Origin: an uncultured Prevotellaceae bacterium
GTDB taxonomy: Bacteria; Bacteroidota; Bacteroidia; Bacteroidales; Bacteroidaceae
Length of the DNA: 64,000 nucleotides
Assembly (NCBI GenBank): GCA_946406435.1
Contig: CAMJKP010000011.1
Location: 1 to 64,000, forward strand
Direction: 5' to 3'
This document shows, piece after piece, positions 35,515-44,000 of the stretch. Position numbers and translations under genes: made by a program. Within the stretch, counting starts at the first letter, position 1; each line of letters begins with the position of its first letter. Below the pieces are notes generated by a model. It saw only the letters and a program-made list of their open reading frames with translations, ran no database searches and was not told where the DNA came from.

Positions 35515-35946
35515 ATGGCAGAGCACTACGATCTCGGCAAATGGGGAGAAGAACAAGCAGCTCTCTACCTCAAGAAGAAAGGATGGTACATCCGGCATCG
35601 CGATTGGCATAACCGACATCGCGACCTCGACATCGTGGCTATCGATCAAGACAGTAGTATCCTTTTGGTGGTAGAGGTCAAGACACGTAGCTCAGAAGTA
35701 TGGGGCAATCCCGACGAAGCCATAGACGAAGAGAAGAAGAACAATATCATTCGCGCTACCGCAGCATACATAAGATGTTTCAGACTGGGCTATTGCCAGA
35801 TACGCTATGACACGATTTCCGTAACAGGAACGCCAGAATCTGGAGTTCAGATAGTCCATAAGGAGAACGCCTTCGATGTCACCTCTCATTTCCAGTATTG
35901 GGAGCAAAGGAAATATCAAAGAAAGAAAAAGTCTGGAACGTGGTGA
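35515..35946 (+). CDS. UPF0102/YraN family nuclease-like protein
   Basis: A 143-residue YraN-family protein with the restriction endonuclease-like core: GKWGEEQAALYLKKKGWYI, DLDIVAIDQDSSILLVVEVK, and TRSSEVWGNPDEAID. Family members are thought to be endonucleases linked to DNA repair or uptake. ATG 35515 matches family length; an upstream ATG at 35410 lies before the promoter. birA follows after 20 bp. Confidence 0.9.
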   Translation: MAEHYDLGKWGEEQAALYLKKKGWYIRHRDWHNRHRDLDIVAIDQDSSILLVVEVKTRSSEVWGNPDEAIDEEKKNNIIRATAAYIRCFRLGYCQIRYDTISVTGTPESGVQIVHKENAFDVTSHFQYWEQRKYQRKKKSGTW

Positions 35947-35966
35947 TGCTAATGAAATAATTAATA

Positions 35967-36731
35967 ATGAATATCATCCATCTCAAGGAAATTGATTCCA
36001 CCAACATATACCTCCTTAATAATGCTGATAAGTTCAGTAATGAGGAGATAACCGTTGCCGTAAGCGACTACCAGACAGCCGGTCGAGGTATGGGAACAAA
36101 CACATGGGAAAGCGAGCCTGACAAGAACCTGCTTTTCTCTATGCTCATCCACCCTACATGGCTCGAGCCTTACATGCAGTATATCATTTCTATGGCTCAT
36201 GCGCTATCCTTATATGATGTCCTTTCTTCCTATTCTAAAGACATAACAATAAAATGGCCTAACGACATTTATTGGAAAGAGCGCAAAATAAGTGGTACAC
36301 GCATCGACGGAAACATCCAGTCAGGCAAACTGAGCGATATGGTGATTGGAACTGGTATCAACATCAACCAGAACGAGTTCAACGGAACTGCGCCTAATCC
36401 CGTTTCCCTTACTCAGATAACAGGAAAGACATACGACCGCCAAGCCATTTTGAATGATATCATCACACGCTTTAAGCATTATCTCGACATAGCGCAGGAG
36501 GAATGGACAACACGAAAAGAATGTAATACCATTCATAGCGAGTATCATCTTCACCTATTCCGCAAGGAAGGCATACACAGCTATGAGGATGCTAACGGAC
36601 GGTTCGATGCCAAGCTTGTGGAAGTACTCCCGAATGGCATAATGCAATTGGAGAGGACCGACGGAACGATAAGCGAATACGAGTTCAAGGAAGTGAAATT
36701 CCGCCTTGACGGAACAAGCGAAAACAAATAA
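35967..36731 (+). CDS. birA: Biotin--[acetyl-CoA-carboxylase] ligase
   Basis: A 254-residue biotin protein ligase without the DNA-binding domain of E. coli BirA. It has LKEIDSTNIYLLN, DYQTAGRGMGTNTWES (biotinyl-AMP loop, GRGxxx variant), NLLFSMLIHP, TIKWPNDIYWKERKISG and VIGTGININQ. It attaches biotin to carboxylase carrier proteins. It is flanked by yraN and pyrH on the same strand. Confidence 0.94.
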   Translation: MNIIHLKEIDSTNIYLLNNADKFSNEEITVAVSDYQTAGRGMGTNTWESEPDKNLLFSMLIHPTWLEPYMQYIISMAHALSLYDVLSSYSKDITIKWPNDIYWKERKISGTRIDGNIQSGKLSDMVIGTGININQNEFNGTAPNPVSLTQITGKTYDRQAILNDIITRFKHYLDIAQEEWTTRKECNTIHSEYHLHLFRKEGIHSYEDANGRFDAKLVEVLPNGIMQLERTDGTISEYEFKEVKFRLDGTSENK

Positions 36732-36758
36732 CAAACAACAATAAAAAACATTTAAGAA

Positions 36759-37466
36759 ATGAGATTCAAGAGAATACTCCTCAAGCTCTCAGGCGAGAGT
36801 CTTGCTGGTGATCAGAAACAAGGTATCAACGTTGAGCGCCTCAACCAGTATGCAGAACAGATTAAGGAAATCGCATCTATGGGTGTACAGATCGGCATCG
36901 TGATAGGTGGTGGTAACATCTTCCGTGGTCTTACAGGTGCTGGCAAGGGCTTCGACCGTGTAAAGGGAGACCAGATGGGTATGTGCGCTACAGTCATCAA
37001 CTCACTCGCGCTCTCAAGCGCATTGGGTGCTATTGGTCAGAAGAACCGCGTACTCACAGCTATCCGTATGGAGCCAATCGGCGAGTTCTATTCTAAGTGG
37101 AAGGCTATCGAGGCTATGGAGAATGGCGAAGTGGTCATCATGAGTGCTGGTACAGGTTCACCTTATTTCACTACCGATACAGGCTCTTCACTTCGTGGTA
37201 TTGAGATTGAGGCTGACGTAATGCTCAAGGGCACACGTGTTGACGGTATCTATACAGCCGATCCAGAGAAAGATCCAACAGCTACAAAGTTCCACGACAT
37301 TACCTATCAGGATGTAATCGCAAAGGGACTGAAGGTTATGGACATCACAGCAACCGCTATGTGTATGCAGAATAACCTCCCTATCTATGTCTTCAACATG
37401 GATATCCTCGGCAACCTCAAAAAAGTTATTGCAGGAGAGGAGATTGGAACACTCGTACACAACTAA
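36759..37466 (+). CDS. pyrH: UMP kinase
   Basis: A 235-residue bacterial UMP kinase of the amino acid kinase fold: RILLKLSGESLAGDQKQGIN, IGIVIGGGNIFRG, DQMGMCATVINSLAL and the C-terminal FNMDILGNLKKVIAGEEIGT. It phosphorylates UMP to UDP, essential for pyrimidine nucleotides. A terminator follows directly. Confidence 0.97.
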   Translation: MRFKRILLKLSGESLAGDQKQGINVERLNQYAEQIKEIASMGVQIGIVIGGGNIFRGLTGAGKGFDRVKGDQMGMCATVINSLALSSALGAIGQKNRVLTAIRMEPIGEFYSKWKAIEAMENGEVVIMSAGTGSPYFTTDTGSSLRGIEIEADVMLKGTRVDGIYTADPEKDPTATKFHDITYQDVIAKGLKVMDITATAMCMQNNLPIYVFNMDILGNLKKVIAGEEIGTLVHN

Positions 37467-37484
37467 TAACAGACAACAAAAAAA

Positions 37485-37519
37485 AGATAGAGCTACACCA
37501 ACGTAACTCTATTTTTTTA
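37485..37519 (+). terminator. Terminator of pyrH
   Basis: AGATAGAG and CTCTAT pair, with TA/TA extension, followed by seven T. Confidence 0.75.
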
Positions 37520-37541
37520 TATTAAGAATGCTTGTTTTAAT

Positions 37542-38255
37542 TTACATTCTCTTGTAAATGCAATAAGGTAGATGTTTAATGATTAAAGCAAGAAGATGCC
37601 ATCTTTTGGTGACATAGGCTTTTGAACGAGTCTGTTTTATTGCATTTATAATTTGTGTAACAACCTTATCAACAGGCATTACCCAGAAGAGATTATCTCC
37701 CTTTGCCATTCTTGTATCGACAAGTCCCGGCCGAATATCCGTTACTTTTATACAGTTTCCGTCCTTATACGCTTTCTTGCATAAAGCCTCCATATAATTA
37801 ATTTGATAGGCTTTTGATGCGCTATATGACGGGGCTTGTGCTTCTCCACGTAATCCCCCAATAGATGTTATCGCTACGAGATGTCCATATCCTTGTTGGC
37901 GTAGGATATTGTAAAAGCTATCCACCACATAAGTCCAGCCTATCACATTTGTATTTAATGTTGGAAGTTCTATTCCAAAATCGAGTTCTGGATTTATTTC
38001 TCCGACACCAGAGCATACAATTACAAGGTCAATCGTTGATAGCTGGGATTTGAAATATTCGATAGCTGTCGAGATTTCTTCTTGTATTGTAATATCAGCT
38101 GCGTATGTTATTACATTCGGGAAATATTGTTTTTCCAATTCCTTTAATATTGATACTCTGCGAGCAACTATCGCTATCTTATTTGAGGAAGTCGCATATT
38201 TCTTTAATAAGCCCTTACCAATTCCAGAAGAGGCTCCAATTATAATGATATTCAT
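37542..38255 (-). CDS. SDR family NAD(P)-dependent oxidoreductase
   Basis: A 237-residue short-chain dehydrogenase. The Rossmann cofactor motif is IIIGASSGIGKGL; the NAG-type motif reads VCSGVGE; the catalytic triad is visible as Ser in LVAITSIGG and YxxxK in YSASKAYQ. The C-terminus is basic. Substrate unknown. It is single, with base composition more AT-rich than pyrH, and a Crp/Fnr-type regulator lies upstream on the same strand, which may control it. Confidence 0.88.
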   Translation of the reverse strand: MNIIIIGASSGIGKGLLKKYATSSNKIAIVARRVSILKELEKQYFPNVITYAADITIQEEISTAIEYFKSQLSTIDLVIVCSGVGEINPELDFGIELPTLNTNVIGWTYVVDSFYNILRQQGYGHLVAITSIGGLRGEAQAPSYSASKAYQINYMEALCKKAYKDGNCIKVTDIRPGLVDTRMAKGDNLFWVMPVDKVVTQIINAIKQTRSKAYVTKRWHLLALIIKHLPYCIYKRM

Positions 38256-38365
38256 ACTTTTTTTGATGCAAAGATATGAAGTAATTTGGAATATTAATCT
38301 TAGGAATTAGAAATGTTTTATCTCATGGCATCAATTCTCAACTTAGGTTGAGAAATTTCAAGTTA

Positions 38366-38944
38366 TTATTCTGCAAATGTGATGTCATGACGGATTTTGC
38401 TGATGGTATTAGGATGTAATTTCAGATATGACGAAATGTCTTTAAGAGATAATTGTTGAACAATCTGGGGACAACGTTTTAGAAGATGTTCATAACGTCC
38501 ACGCGCATCAAGTCTATATAGATTGATGTAGCTGGAGTAAATCTGTCCAAATAGTCCTTCCATTATTTTCATTCCATAATAAAGTGCGTCAGGACTTTCA
38601 TGAAAGATATTATAAATATCATTTCCATCAACGACATACACCTTTGAATCTGCGCTTGCCTCTATCTGCACATCAGAAACTTTTCCATAAAGGCAGTTGG
38701 GATAATCTGCTACGAACTCTTTTTCAAAGGCAAATCCCGTAATATAATCTTTGTTCTCGCTATCGTTATGAACTATATATTTGAAATACCCTTTTTCTAT
38801 ATAGCCAATATTTCGAGAAGGTTCACCTACGCGAACAATTATTTCTCCGCGTTTTATTATCTTCGCTTTCCCCTTGCTAAGACAATATTGACGCAAGAAG
38901 TCAAGGTTGATATCATCCTTGTATGAATTGAAATTTTCTTTCAT
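38366..38944 (-). CDS. Crp/Fnr family transcriptional regulator
   Basis: A 192-residue regulator. Residues ~15-125 form a cyclic-nucleotide-binding-like beta roll (KIIKRGEIIVRVGEPSRNIG, YIEKGYFKYIV); the C-terminal helix-turn-helix reads LSLKDISSYLKLHPNTISKI. No Fnr-type cysteine cluster is evident and the cAMP contact residues are not conserved, as in many Bacteroidota members. The effector is unknown. Confidence 0.87.
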   Translation of the reverse strand: MKENFNSYKDDINLDFLRQYCLSKGKAKIIKRGEIIVRVGEPSRNIGYIEKGYFKYIVHNDSENKDYITGFAFEKEFVADYPNCLYGKVSDVQIEASADSKVYVVDGNDIYNIFHESPDALYYGMKIMEGLFGQIYSSYINLYRLDARGRYEHLLKRCPQIVQQLSLKDISSYLKLHPNTISKIRHDITFAE

Positions 38945-38982
38945 TATTTAGGCAGGAAAAAGGTTAATCATCCGCTCCTCTC

Positions 38983-39030
38983 TAAGTCCCATGTAAGTCC
39001 GTAGTAAGTCCCTTGTAAGTCCCATTTTCC
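38983..39030. repeat. Tandem 12-bp AAGTCCCATGT repeats
   Basis: Four degenerate units of AAGTCCCATGT/AAGTCCGTAGT between the regulator and tadA genes; related to the array at 12181-12260. Confidence 0.65.
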
Positions 39031-39078
39031 TCCCATTCCCAAAGGGCGACAGAATGGAGGAATAGCAAAATATCATTT

Positions 39079-39510
39079 CTATCTCTTCTTTTTGAAAAAC
39101 TCTTGCATCAACTCACGACACTCGTCTTCAAGAACTCCGCTAACGACTTCTGCCTTGGGATGAAGGGCATTAGGAGCAATCTTGCGATAGCCTCGTTTTT
39201 CATCAGGTGCACCATATACGATTCGGGGAATCTGCGCCCAACCGATAGCTCCAGCACACATAGGACAAGGCTCTACCGTTACGTATAGGGTACAATCCGT
39301 AAGGTATTTGCCTCCAAGGGCATTAGCACCAGCCGTAATGGCCTGCATCTCGGCATGAGCCGTTACATCACACAGAGTCTCTGTAAGGTTATGCGTCCTG
39401 GCAATAATCTTGCCACGGCACACAAGAATAGCGCCAATAGGAATCTCATCTTCCCTGGCTGCCTGCTCTGCCTCAGCAAGAGCCTTACGCATATATTCCT
39501 CATCGGTCAT
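39079..39510 (-). CDS. tadA: tRNA-specific adenosine deaminase
   Basis: A 143-residue TadA that converts adenosine 34 of tRNA-Arg to inosine. The zinc/catalytic motifs are TAHAEMQAITAG (HAE) and TVEPCPMCAGAIGWAQIPRI (PCxxC). The N-terminus MTDEEYMRKALAEAEQAARE is typical. Full length for the family. Confidence 0.95.
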   Translation of the reverse strand: MTDEEYMRKALAEAEQAAREDEIPIGAILVCRGKIIARTHNLTETLCDVTAHAEMQAITAGANALGGKYLTDCTLYVTVEPCPMCAGAIGWAQIPRIVYGAPDEKRGYRKIAPNALHPKAEVVSGVLEDECRELMQEFFKKKR

Positions 39511-39527
39511 AGTTTTATTGTTTTATT

Positions 39528-39631
39528 GGAGTTCAAGGAGTACAAGGAGTGACGCTCCTTCGTCGCTTAAGGAGTACAAAACGATGGTTTTTTTTCGCGT
39601 AAATACATTCGTCTTGTACTCCTTGAACTCC
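39528..39631. repeat. Perfect 19-bp inverted repeat
   Basis: GGAGTTCAAGGAGTACAAG (39528-39546) is exactly inverted at 39613-39631. The arms contain a repeated GGAGT(A/T)CAAG unit and enclose a smaller palindrome. It lies upstream of tadA. Confidence 0.8.
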
Positions 39632-39662
39632 TAGTACTCCTTATTACTCTTTAATTTTATTC

Positions 39663-40514
39663 TCATTTCACCAGCACTACCAGATACTTGCTCGTACTCC
39701 AGAAGCTCTGTGGATTATTAATTCTAAGCACATACTGCTTGTTTGCATCCCTTATCAACTGATAACTGTTTGACGGATGAGCAGTCATGATTTTTACCGA
39801 TTTTGAATAGAGTTTTATCTCCTTCTCAATCCTGATGTCTATCTTCGTAAAGTAGCTCTTGTTGAAGTTAGATTGCAGTACCCTACCCTTTTCATAGATA
39901 TTCTGGCTCTGCAATTCCTTCTTTGTGCCGAACACATACCAAGCCGTATTTATCTGCTTATCCTGCGCTACGATAGTTTCCGACTTACTTGACGACTCTT
40001 CCTTCAAGGATGCTATACTTGAGCTAAGGCTCGCAACCGTCTGATCAAGTTCCGCGATATGGATATCCTTCTCCTGAAGCTCAGCCTGAAGTTTCTGTAA
40101 GTTAGCATCATTATCCTCAAGTTGCTGAACGAGATTATCTATTACCGTCTTGAACTGTTCACTACGCACACTACTCTCACGCACTTGCTGACGTAGCTTG
40201 GCGATAAGCTCACGATTATGTTCCATCATCTCGGAGATATCACGGATATTCTCTCGAATCTGTTCGGTTTTATTGGTTGCCTCGCCACTCTTTATGATAG
40301 ACATCCTACCCTCAGCAGCATTTATAAGCCTAAAGCCCTCCTGAATCTCATTCATAGTGCCAAGGATGTCGTTTATCTCCCTGTCCTTGAAATCGATAAC
40401 CTGCTGAAGAGAGTCACGAACCGAGTTGCTATTCTCCATAACAGGCACAGATTTCTTCTCCTGACACGAAATCAGGAGCAAAGCTAATGCCAATATGGAA
40501 AAAATCTTTCGCAA
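39663..40514 (-). CDS. Coiled-coil lipoprotein of unknown function
   Basis: A 283-residue lipoprotein (lipobox ALLLISC) with long coiled coil over residues ~25-185 (SVRDSLQQVIDFKDREIND, RSEQFKTVIDNLVQQLEDND, LQEKDIHIAELDQTVASL) and a compact ~90-residue C-terminal domain (NTAWYVFGTKKELQSQNIY ... STSKYLVVLVK). I believe this architecture is common in unannotated Bacteroidota lipoproteins; its role is unknown, perhaps an envelope spacer or sensor. It lies after rsmI on the same strand, separated by a direct repeat. Confidence 0.75.
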   Translation of the reverse strand: MRKIFSILALALLLISCQEKKSVPVMENSNSVRDSLQQVIDFKDREINDILGTMNEIQEGFRLINAAEGRMSIIKSGEATNKTEQIRENIRDISEMMEHNRELIAKLRQQVRESSVRSEQFKTVIDNLVQQLEDNDANLQKLQAELQEKDIHIAELDQTVASLSSSIASLKEESSSKSETIVAQDKQINTAWYVFGTKKELQSQNIYEKGRVLQSNFNKSYFTKIDIRIEKEIKLYSKSVKIMTAHPSNSYQLIRDANKQYVLRINNPQSFWSTSKYLVVLVK

Positions 40515-40521
40515 ACTACCT

Positions 40522-40597
40522 CTTTATTCGCAAGCTCATCAGCTTCGCAGTTTCTCTTTACACTTTACCCTTTATTCGCAAGCTCATCAGCTTCGCA
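40522..40597. repeat. Direct repeat pair of 28 bp, period 48
   Basis: CTTTATTCGCAAGCTCATCA plus GCTTCGCA at 40522-40549 and again at 40570-40597. The second copy supplies the last codons and stop of rsmI (reading ELRS-stop). Confidence 0.85.
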
Positions 40598-41348
40598 ATT
40601 CCTCTTTACTCTCAATATTCCAGCCCTTGCGAGCAGCTTTCTTCTCGGCCTTCTTTCTTTCCTTGAGGATATCGGCATCTATGCCTTGAAGAACAACCAC
40701 AATTTCGCCCTTCGGCTCTGTCTGTCGGAAATGTTCTGCTACCTCAGCAAGAGTGCCACGAACACTCTCCTCGTACATCTTGGAGATCTCACGACACACA
40801 CTCACTTGACGATCTTCTCCGAACACCTCGCAGAACTGCTCCAAGGTCTTAACCAATCGTCGTGGAGACTCATAGAAAATCATAGTACGCACTTCCTCTT
40901 TCAGTTCCTCAAGACGTGTCTGTCGCCCTTTCTTCTGAGGAAGGAACCCTTCGAAGCAGAACCTGTCGCAAGGCAATCCGCTTGACACCAGGGCAGGAGT
41001 GAAAGCCGTAGCTCCCGGCAATGTCTGTACCGTAATACCGGCAGCAGCAGCCTCTCTGACGAGGAAGAAGCCAGGATCGCTGATACCCGGAGTTCCTGCA
41101 TCGGTAATGAGACAAATCGTCTGACCTGCCTTCAGCCTTTCCACGACACCAGCCGATGCACCATGCTCATTGAACTTATGATGCGCCATGAGTTTCTTGC
41201 CCTCTATCTCGAAATGCCTCAGAAGGATGCCCGAAGTGCGCGTGTCCTCACAGAGTATCACGTCCGCTTCCTTCAGGAGACGGATGGCACGAAACGTCAT
41301 ATCTTCCATATTTCCCACAGGCGTGGGCACCAAGTATAATATACCCAT
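40587..41348 (-). CDS. rsmI: 16S rRNA (cytidine(1402)-2'-O)-methyltransferase
   Basis: A 253-residue RsmI: MGILYLVPTPVGNMEDMTFR, CEDTRTSGILLRHF, LITDAGTPGISDPGF and LPGATAFTPALVSSGLPCDRF, all family signatures. It methylates C1402 of 16S rRNA with S-adenosylmethionine. ATG 41348 fits the conserved N-terminus; an ATG four codons upstream is possible. The extreme C-terminus (SKEELRS) is encoded by the 28-bp direct repeat. Confidence 0.95.
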   Translation of the reverse strand: MGILYLVPTPVGNMEDMTFRAIRLLKEADVILCEDTRTSGILLRHFEIEGKKLMAHHKFNEHGASAGVVERLKAGQTICLITDAGTPGISDPGFFLVREAAAAGITVQTLPGATAFTPALVSSGLPCDRFCFEGFLPQKKGRQTRLEELKEEVRTMIFYESPRRLVKTLEQFCEVFGEDRQVSVCREISKMYEESVRGTLAEVAEHFRQTEPKGEIVVVLQGIDADILKERKKAEKKAARKGWNIESKEELRS

Positions 41349-41477
41349 AAACAAGCACAAATATATATTCGTGTGAAGAAAATCGTGCGTGTCAGCCCAA
41401 AGGCAAGCGTACGATTATATATTTTCAAACACAAAGATAGTGTTTTTTCCTCAATCCGCAAAAAATAATCCTAATTC

Positions 41478-41509
41478 TTTGCTTTTTTTAAAAGTATTAA
41501 TTACTTTTG
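41478..41509 (+). promoter_or_regulatory. Promoter of tdk, predicted near-leaderless
   Basis: TTTG (41478-41481), 20 bp, TACTTTTG (41502-41509). Transcription would begin around 41514-41517, only a few bases before ATG 41518. Confidence 0.55.
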
Positions 41510-41517
41510 TAGCCAAT

Positions 41518-42123
41518 ATGACACAAGACCTAACTGGGGAGTCACACCAGCCCGGAAGAATAGAAGTGGTGTGTGGATCTATGTTCTCTGGCAAGACCGA
41601 GGAACTTATCCGTAGAATGAAGCGTGCGCGATTCGCCCGACAGCGCCTCATCATATTCAAGCCGGCAATGGACACGCGCTATTCCGAGGAGGACGTGGTG
41701 AGCCACGATCACAACGCCATTCCGTCCACACCAGTCAAGACATCAGCCGAGATTCTTGAGAAGGCAGGGGATGTGGATGTGGTTGGTATTGACGAGGCTC
41801 AGTTCTTCGACGATGGAATCGTCAGCGTATGCGATACCCTCGCCTCTCGCGGCATTCGTGTCATCGTTGCAGGTCTCGACATGGACTACCAATGCAAGCC
41901 CTTCGGAGCAATGCCGCAACTTCTTTCCATCGCCGATGATGTTCTAAAGGTACATGCCATCTGCATCCGATGCGGACGTAACGCATACGTCAGCCATCGC
42001 AAGGTCGATGTTGACGGTCAGGTCCTTTTAGGCGAGAAAATGGAATATGAACCCCTCTGCCGCGAATGCTACCGCAAGGAACAGGCACGAGTCAAAGGCT
42101 ATGTCTCAAAGCTGTTTGAATAG
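41518..42123 (+). CDS. tdk: Thymidine kinase
   Basis: A 201-residue type II thymidine kinase for thymidine salvage. P-loop [20 protein letters not shown], the DEAQFF catalytic segment ([10 protein letters not shown]), [12 protein letters not shown], and a zinc-binding lasso domain with [14 protein letters not shown] and [12 protein letters not shown] 41518 gives the family N-terminus; a longer frame from 41389 crosses the promoter. Confidence 0.96.
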   Translation: MTQDLTGESHQPGRIEVVCGSMFSGKTEELIRRMKRARFARQRLIIFKPAMDTRYSEEDVVSHDHNAIPSTPVKTSAEILEKAGDVDVVGIDEAQFFDDGIVSVCDTLASRGIRVIVAGLDMDYQCKPFGAMPQLLSIADDVLKVHAICIRCGRNAYVSHRKVDVDGQVLLGEKMEYEPLCRECYRKEQARVKGYVSKLFE

Positions 42124-42148
42124 AGATGGCCAAGCCCTCTCAATTTAC

Positions 42149-42603
42149 TATTTAGCTATTTACTATGTACTATTTATTTACGATTTAGTCTATGTACTAT
42201 TTATCGTTAATCAATAGCGAAATGGCAAATAGCTAAATAGTAAATCAAATAAAAATAGTACATAGCAAATAGCTAAATAACGTGAATTCGACGAATTCAA
42301 GACTGCGAGGGCTGAAAGCCCGACACCTAATAGGGCAGTCCGTAAGGGCTGTTATTCGGTAGATACGTGATTAAAGGAGCGCTGTAAGTGCGACATCTGA
42401 AGACTTTAGGTGTCGGTCCTTCAGACCTCATCCCTCTAATAACGGCAAATATAACAGCCCTCACGGACTGCCCTTTTAGGTGCCGCTCCTTCAGAGCTCT
42501 TTCAACCACATGATATTCAATGACATACGAATAGAGGAATTCATCGAACTCACGTTAAATAAATAAAAATAGTACACAAATAGTATATAGTAAATAGCTA
42601 AAT
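42149..42603. mobile_element. MITE-like palindromic element with nested repeats
   Basis: A ~278-bp inverted-repeat element spans 42279-42556: its ends AACGTGAATTCGACGAATTC and GAATTCATCGAACTCACGTT pair with two mismatches, and inner parts (GGGCAGTCCGT and ACGGACTGCCC; CGACACCTAA and TTAGGTG) also pair. It is flanked by AT-rich inverted copies of TAGCTATTTACTATGTACTA (42154-42173) and its reverse at about 42253-42275, with another copy after 42580. It has no transposase; a 60-codon frame on the minus strand inside (42327-42509) is probably not a gene. Confidence 0.65.
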
Positions 42604-42619
42604 AGTAAATCAAATAGTC

Positions 42620-43750
42620 GTGTTAGAAAAGAAAATAACCTTCGACAGATTCATCCGCTGGATAGTTATTGGTGGAATAATCTTCCTATCACTCTTCGTG
42701 CTCAACTACCTGAGCGCAGTACTCCTGCCATTCTTCATCGCATGGGTAATGGCATACCTCATGTACCCGGTCGTTATCTTCTTTGAGAAACGACTCCACA
42801 TCAAGGTAAGAGCCATAAGCATCATCCTCGCTATGCTGACAGCCATAGCTGTGCTCTCTGGAGTCATATACCTCATCATCCCACCGATGATAGAGCAGTT
42901 TTCCACTTTCACCCGACTCGCAACCACATACCTGCATCAGGCAGCACATATTGACAACATACCGGAGACTATAACTGCATGGATAAACAACCACTCTACC
43001 GAAATAGAGAAATACCTGAAGAGCGATGATTTCTCTGCCACTCTCAAGGAAGCTATGCCTAAGGTCTTCAGCTTCATCGGACACACTTGGAGCGTGGTAA
43101 TGAGCATAGCAGCCTCATGTATCATACTCCTCTATATGTTCTTTATCCTACTCGACTACGAGTATCTATCAAAGAACTGGATACGCATCTTCCCTAAGTC
43201 CACCCATCATTTCTGGCAAGAACTGGCACAGGATGCAGCTAACGCCCTCAACGCATACGTACGTGGACAATGCCTCGTTGCCCTCACTATGGGCATTCTC
43301 TTCTGTATAGGCTTCACTATCATCGGATTCCCTATGGCTATCGGTCTCGGCATCCTTATCGGCATTCTCGACCTCGTGCCATATCTCCATACGTTCGCTC
43401 TCATCCCGACCGCCTTTCTCGCAGGACTCAAGGCGCTCGATACCGGACAGAGTTTCTGGGTGGTATTCGGCCTCGCACTTCTTGTCTTTGCTGTCGTACA
43501 GGTCATTATTGATATGGTGGTAACACCAAAGATTATGGGCAAGCAGATGGGACTCAACCCAGCCATACTCCTGCTCTCGCTCTCCGTATGGGGTGCCCTT
43601 CTCGGTTTCATCGGACTAATAGTAGCCCTACCACTCACCACCCTCATCATGGCATACTGGAAACGCTATGTCACCAAGGAAGAACTGCCAATAGCAGACG
43701 AACCACAGAATCAAGCAGAAGTTGAAACCGAAACAGAACAGGAATTATAG
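42620..43750 (+). CDS. AI-2E family transporter
   Basis: A 376-residue membrane protein of the AI-2E/PerM family, about eight hydrophobic segments. N-terminal helices (IVIGGIIFLSLFVLNYLSAV) precede a central periplasmic-type loop, then the conserved YVRGQCLVALTMGILFCIGF and GILDLVPYLHTFALIPTAFL segments. Family members export small molecules or act as ion exchangers. The start is a GTG at 42620 with no nearby in-frame ATG that keeps the first helix. The acidic tail is ETEQEL. Confidence 0.85.
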   Translation: MLEKKITFDRFIRWIVIGGIIFLSLFVLNYLSAVLLPFFIAWVMAYLMYPVVIFFEKRLHIKVRAISIILAMLTAIAVLSGVIYLIIPPMIEQFSTFTRLATTYLHQAAHIDNIPETITAWINNHSTEIEKYLKSDDFSATLKEAMPKVFSFIGHTWSVVMSIAASCIILLYMFFILLDYEYLSKNWIRIFPKSTHHFWQELAQDAANALNAYVRGQCLVALTMGILFCIGFTIIGFPMAIGLGILIGILDLVPYLHTFALIPTAFLAGLKALDTGQSFWVVFGLALLVFAVVQVIIDMVVTPKIMGKQMGLNPAILLLSLSVWGALLGFIGLIVALPLTTLIMAYWKRYVTKEELPIADEPQNQAEVETETEQEL

Positions 43751-43799
43751 TATAAGTTAATTTTAGTTAACAAGACAAACAAATCTTAATCAAAGATGC

Positions 43800-43828
43800 T
43801 TGTTTCTGAATAAAAATGAGTACCTTTG
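43800..43828 (+). promoter_or_regulatory. Promoter of tRNA-Lys
   Basis: TTG (43800-43802), 18 bp, TACCTTTG (43821-43828). Confidence 0.55.
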
Positions 43829-43862
43829 CACCCGCATTCTGAAAATGAGTGCTGAAAACGGA

Positions 43863-43935
43863 GATCCGCTAGCTCAGTCGGTAGAGCATCACACTTTTAA
43901 TGTGGGGGTCTTGGGTTCGAACCCCAAGCGGATCA
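43863..43935 (+). tRNA. tRNA-Lys (TTT)
   Basis: A 73-nt cloverleaf: acceptor stem GATCCGC/GCGGATC, D arm AGCTCAGTCGGTAGAGC, anticodon loop CTTTTAA with anticodon TTT, T arm TTGGGTTCGAACCCCAA and discriminator A. CCA is not encoded, as is usual in Bacteroidota. Confidence 0.98.
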
Positions 43936-43945
43936 CCTCAAAAAC

Positions 43946-43985
43946 AAATCGCAGGTAACTGATAGTCAGTAGCCTGCGATTTTTC
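43946..43985. terminator. Terminator after tRNA-Lys
   Basis: AAATCGCAGG and CCTGCGATTT pair over an 18-nt loop, followed by T5. It also lies just after the convergent M64 gene and may serve both strands. Confidence 0.85.
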
Positions 43986-44000
43986 TTTATGTCTATGTTC

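Noticed and set aside
42327..42509. 60-codon frame inside the palindromic element
   Set aside because: Entirely made of inverted-repeat sequence; likely a by-product of the element rather than a gene.
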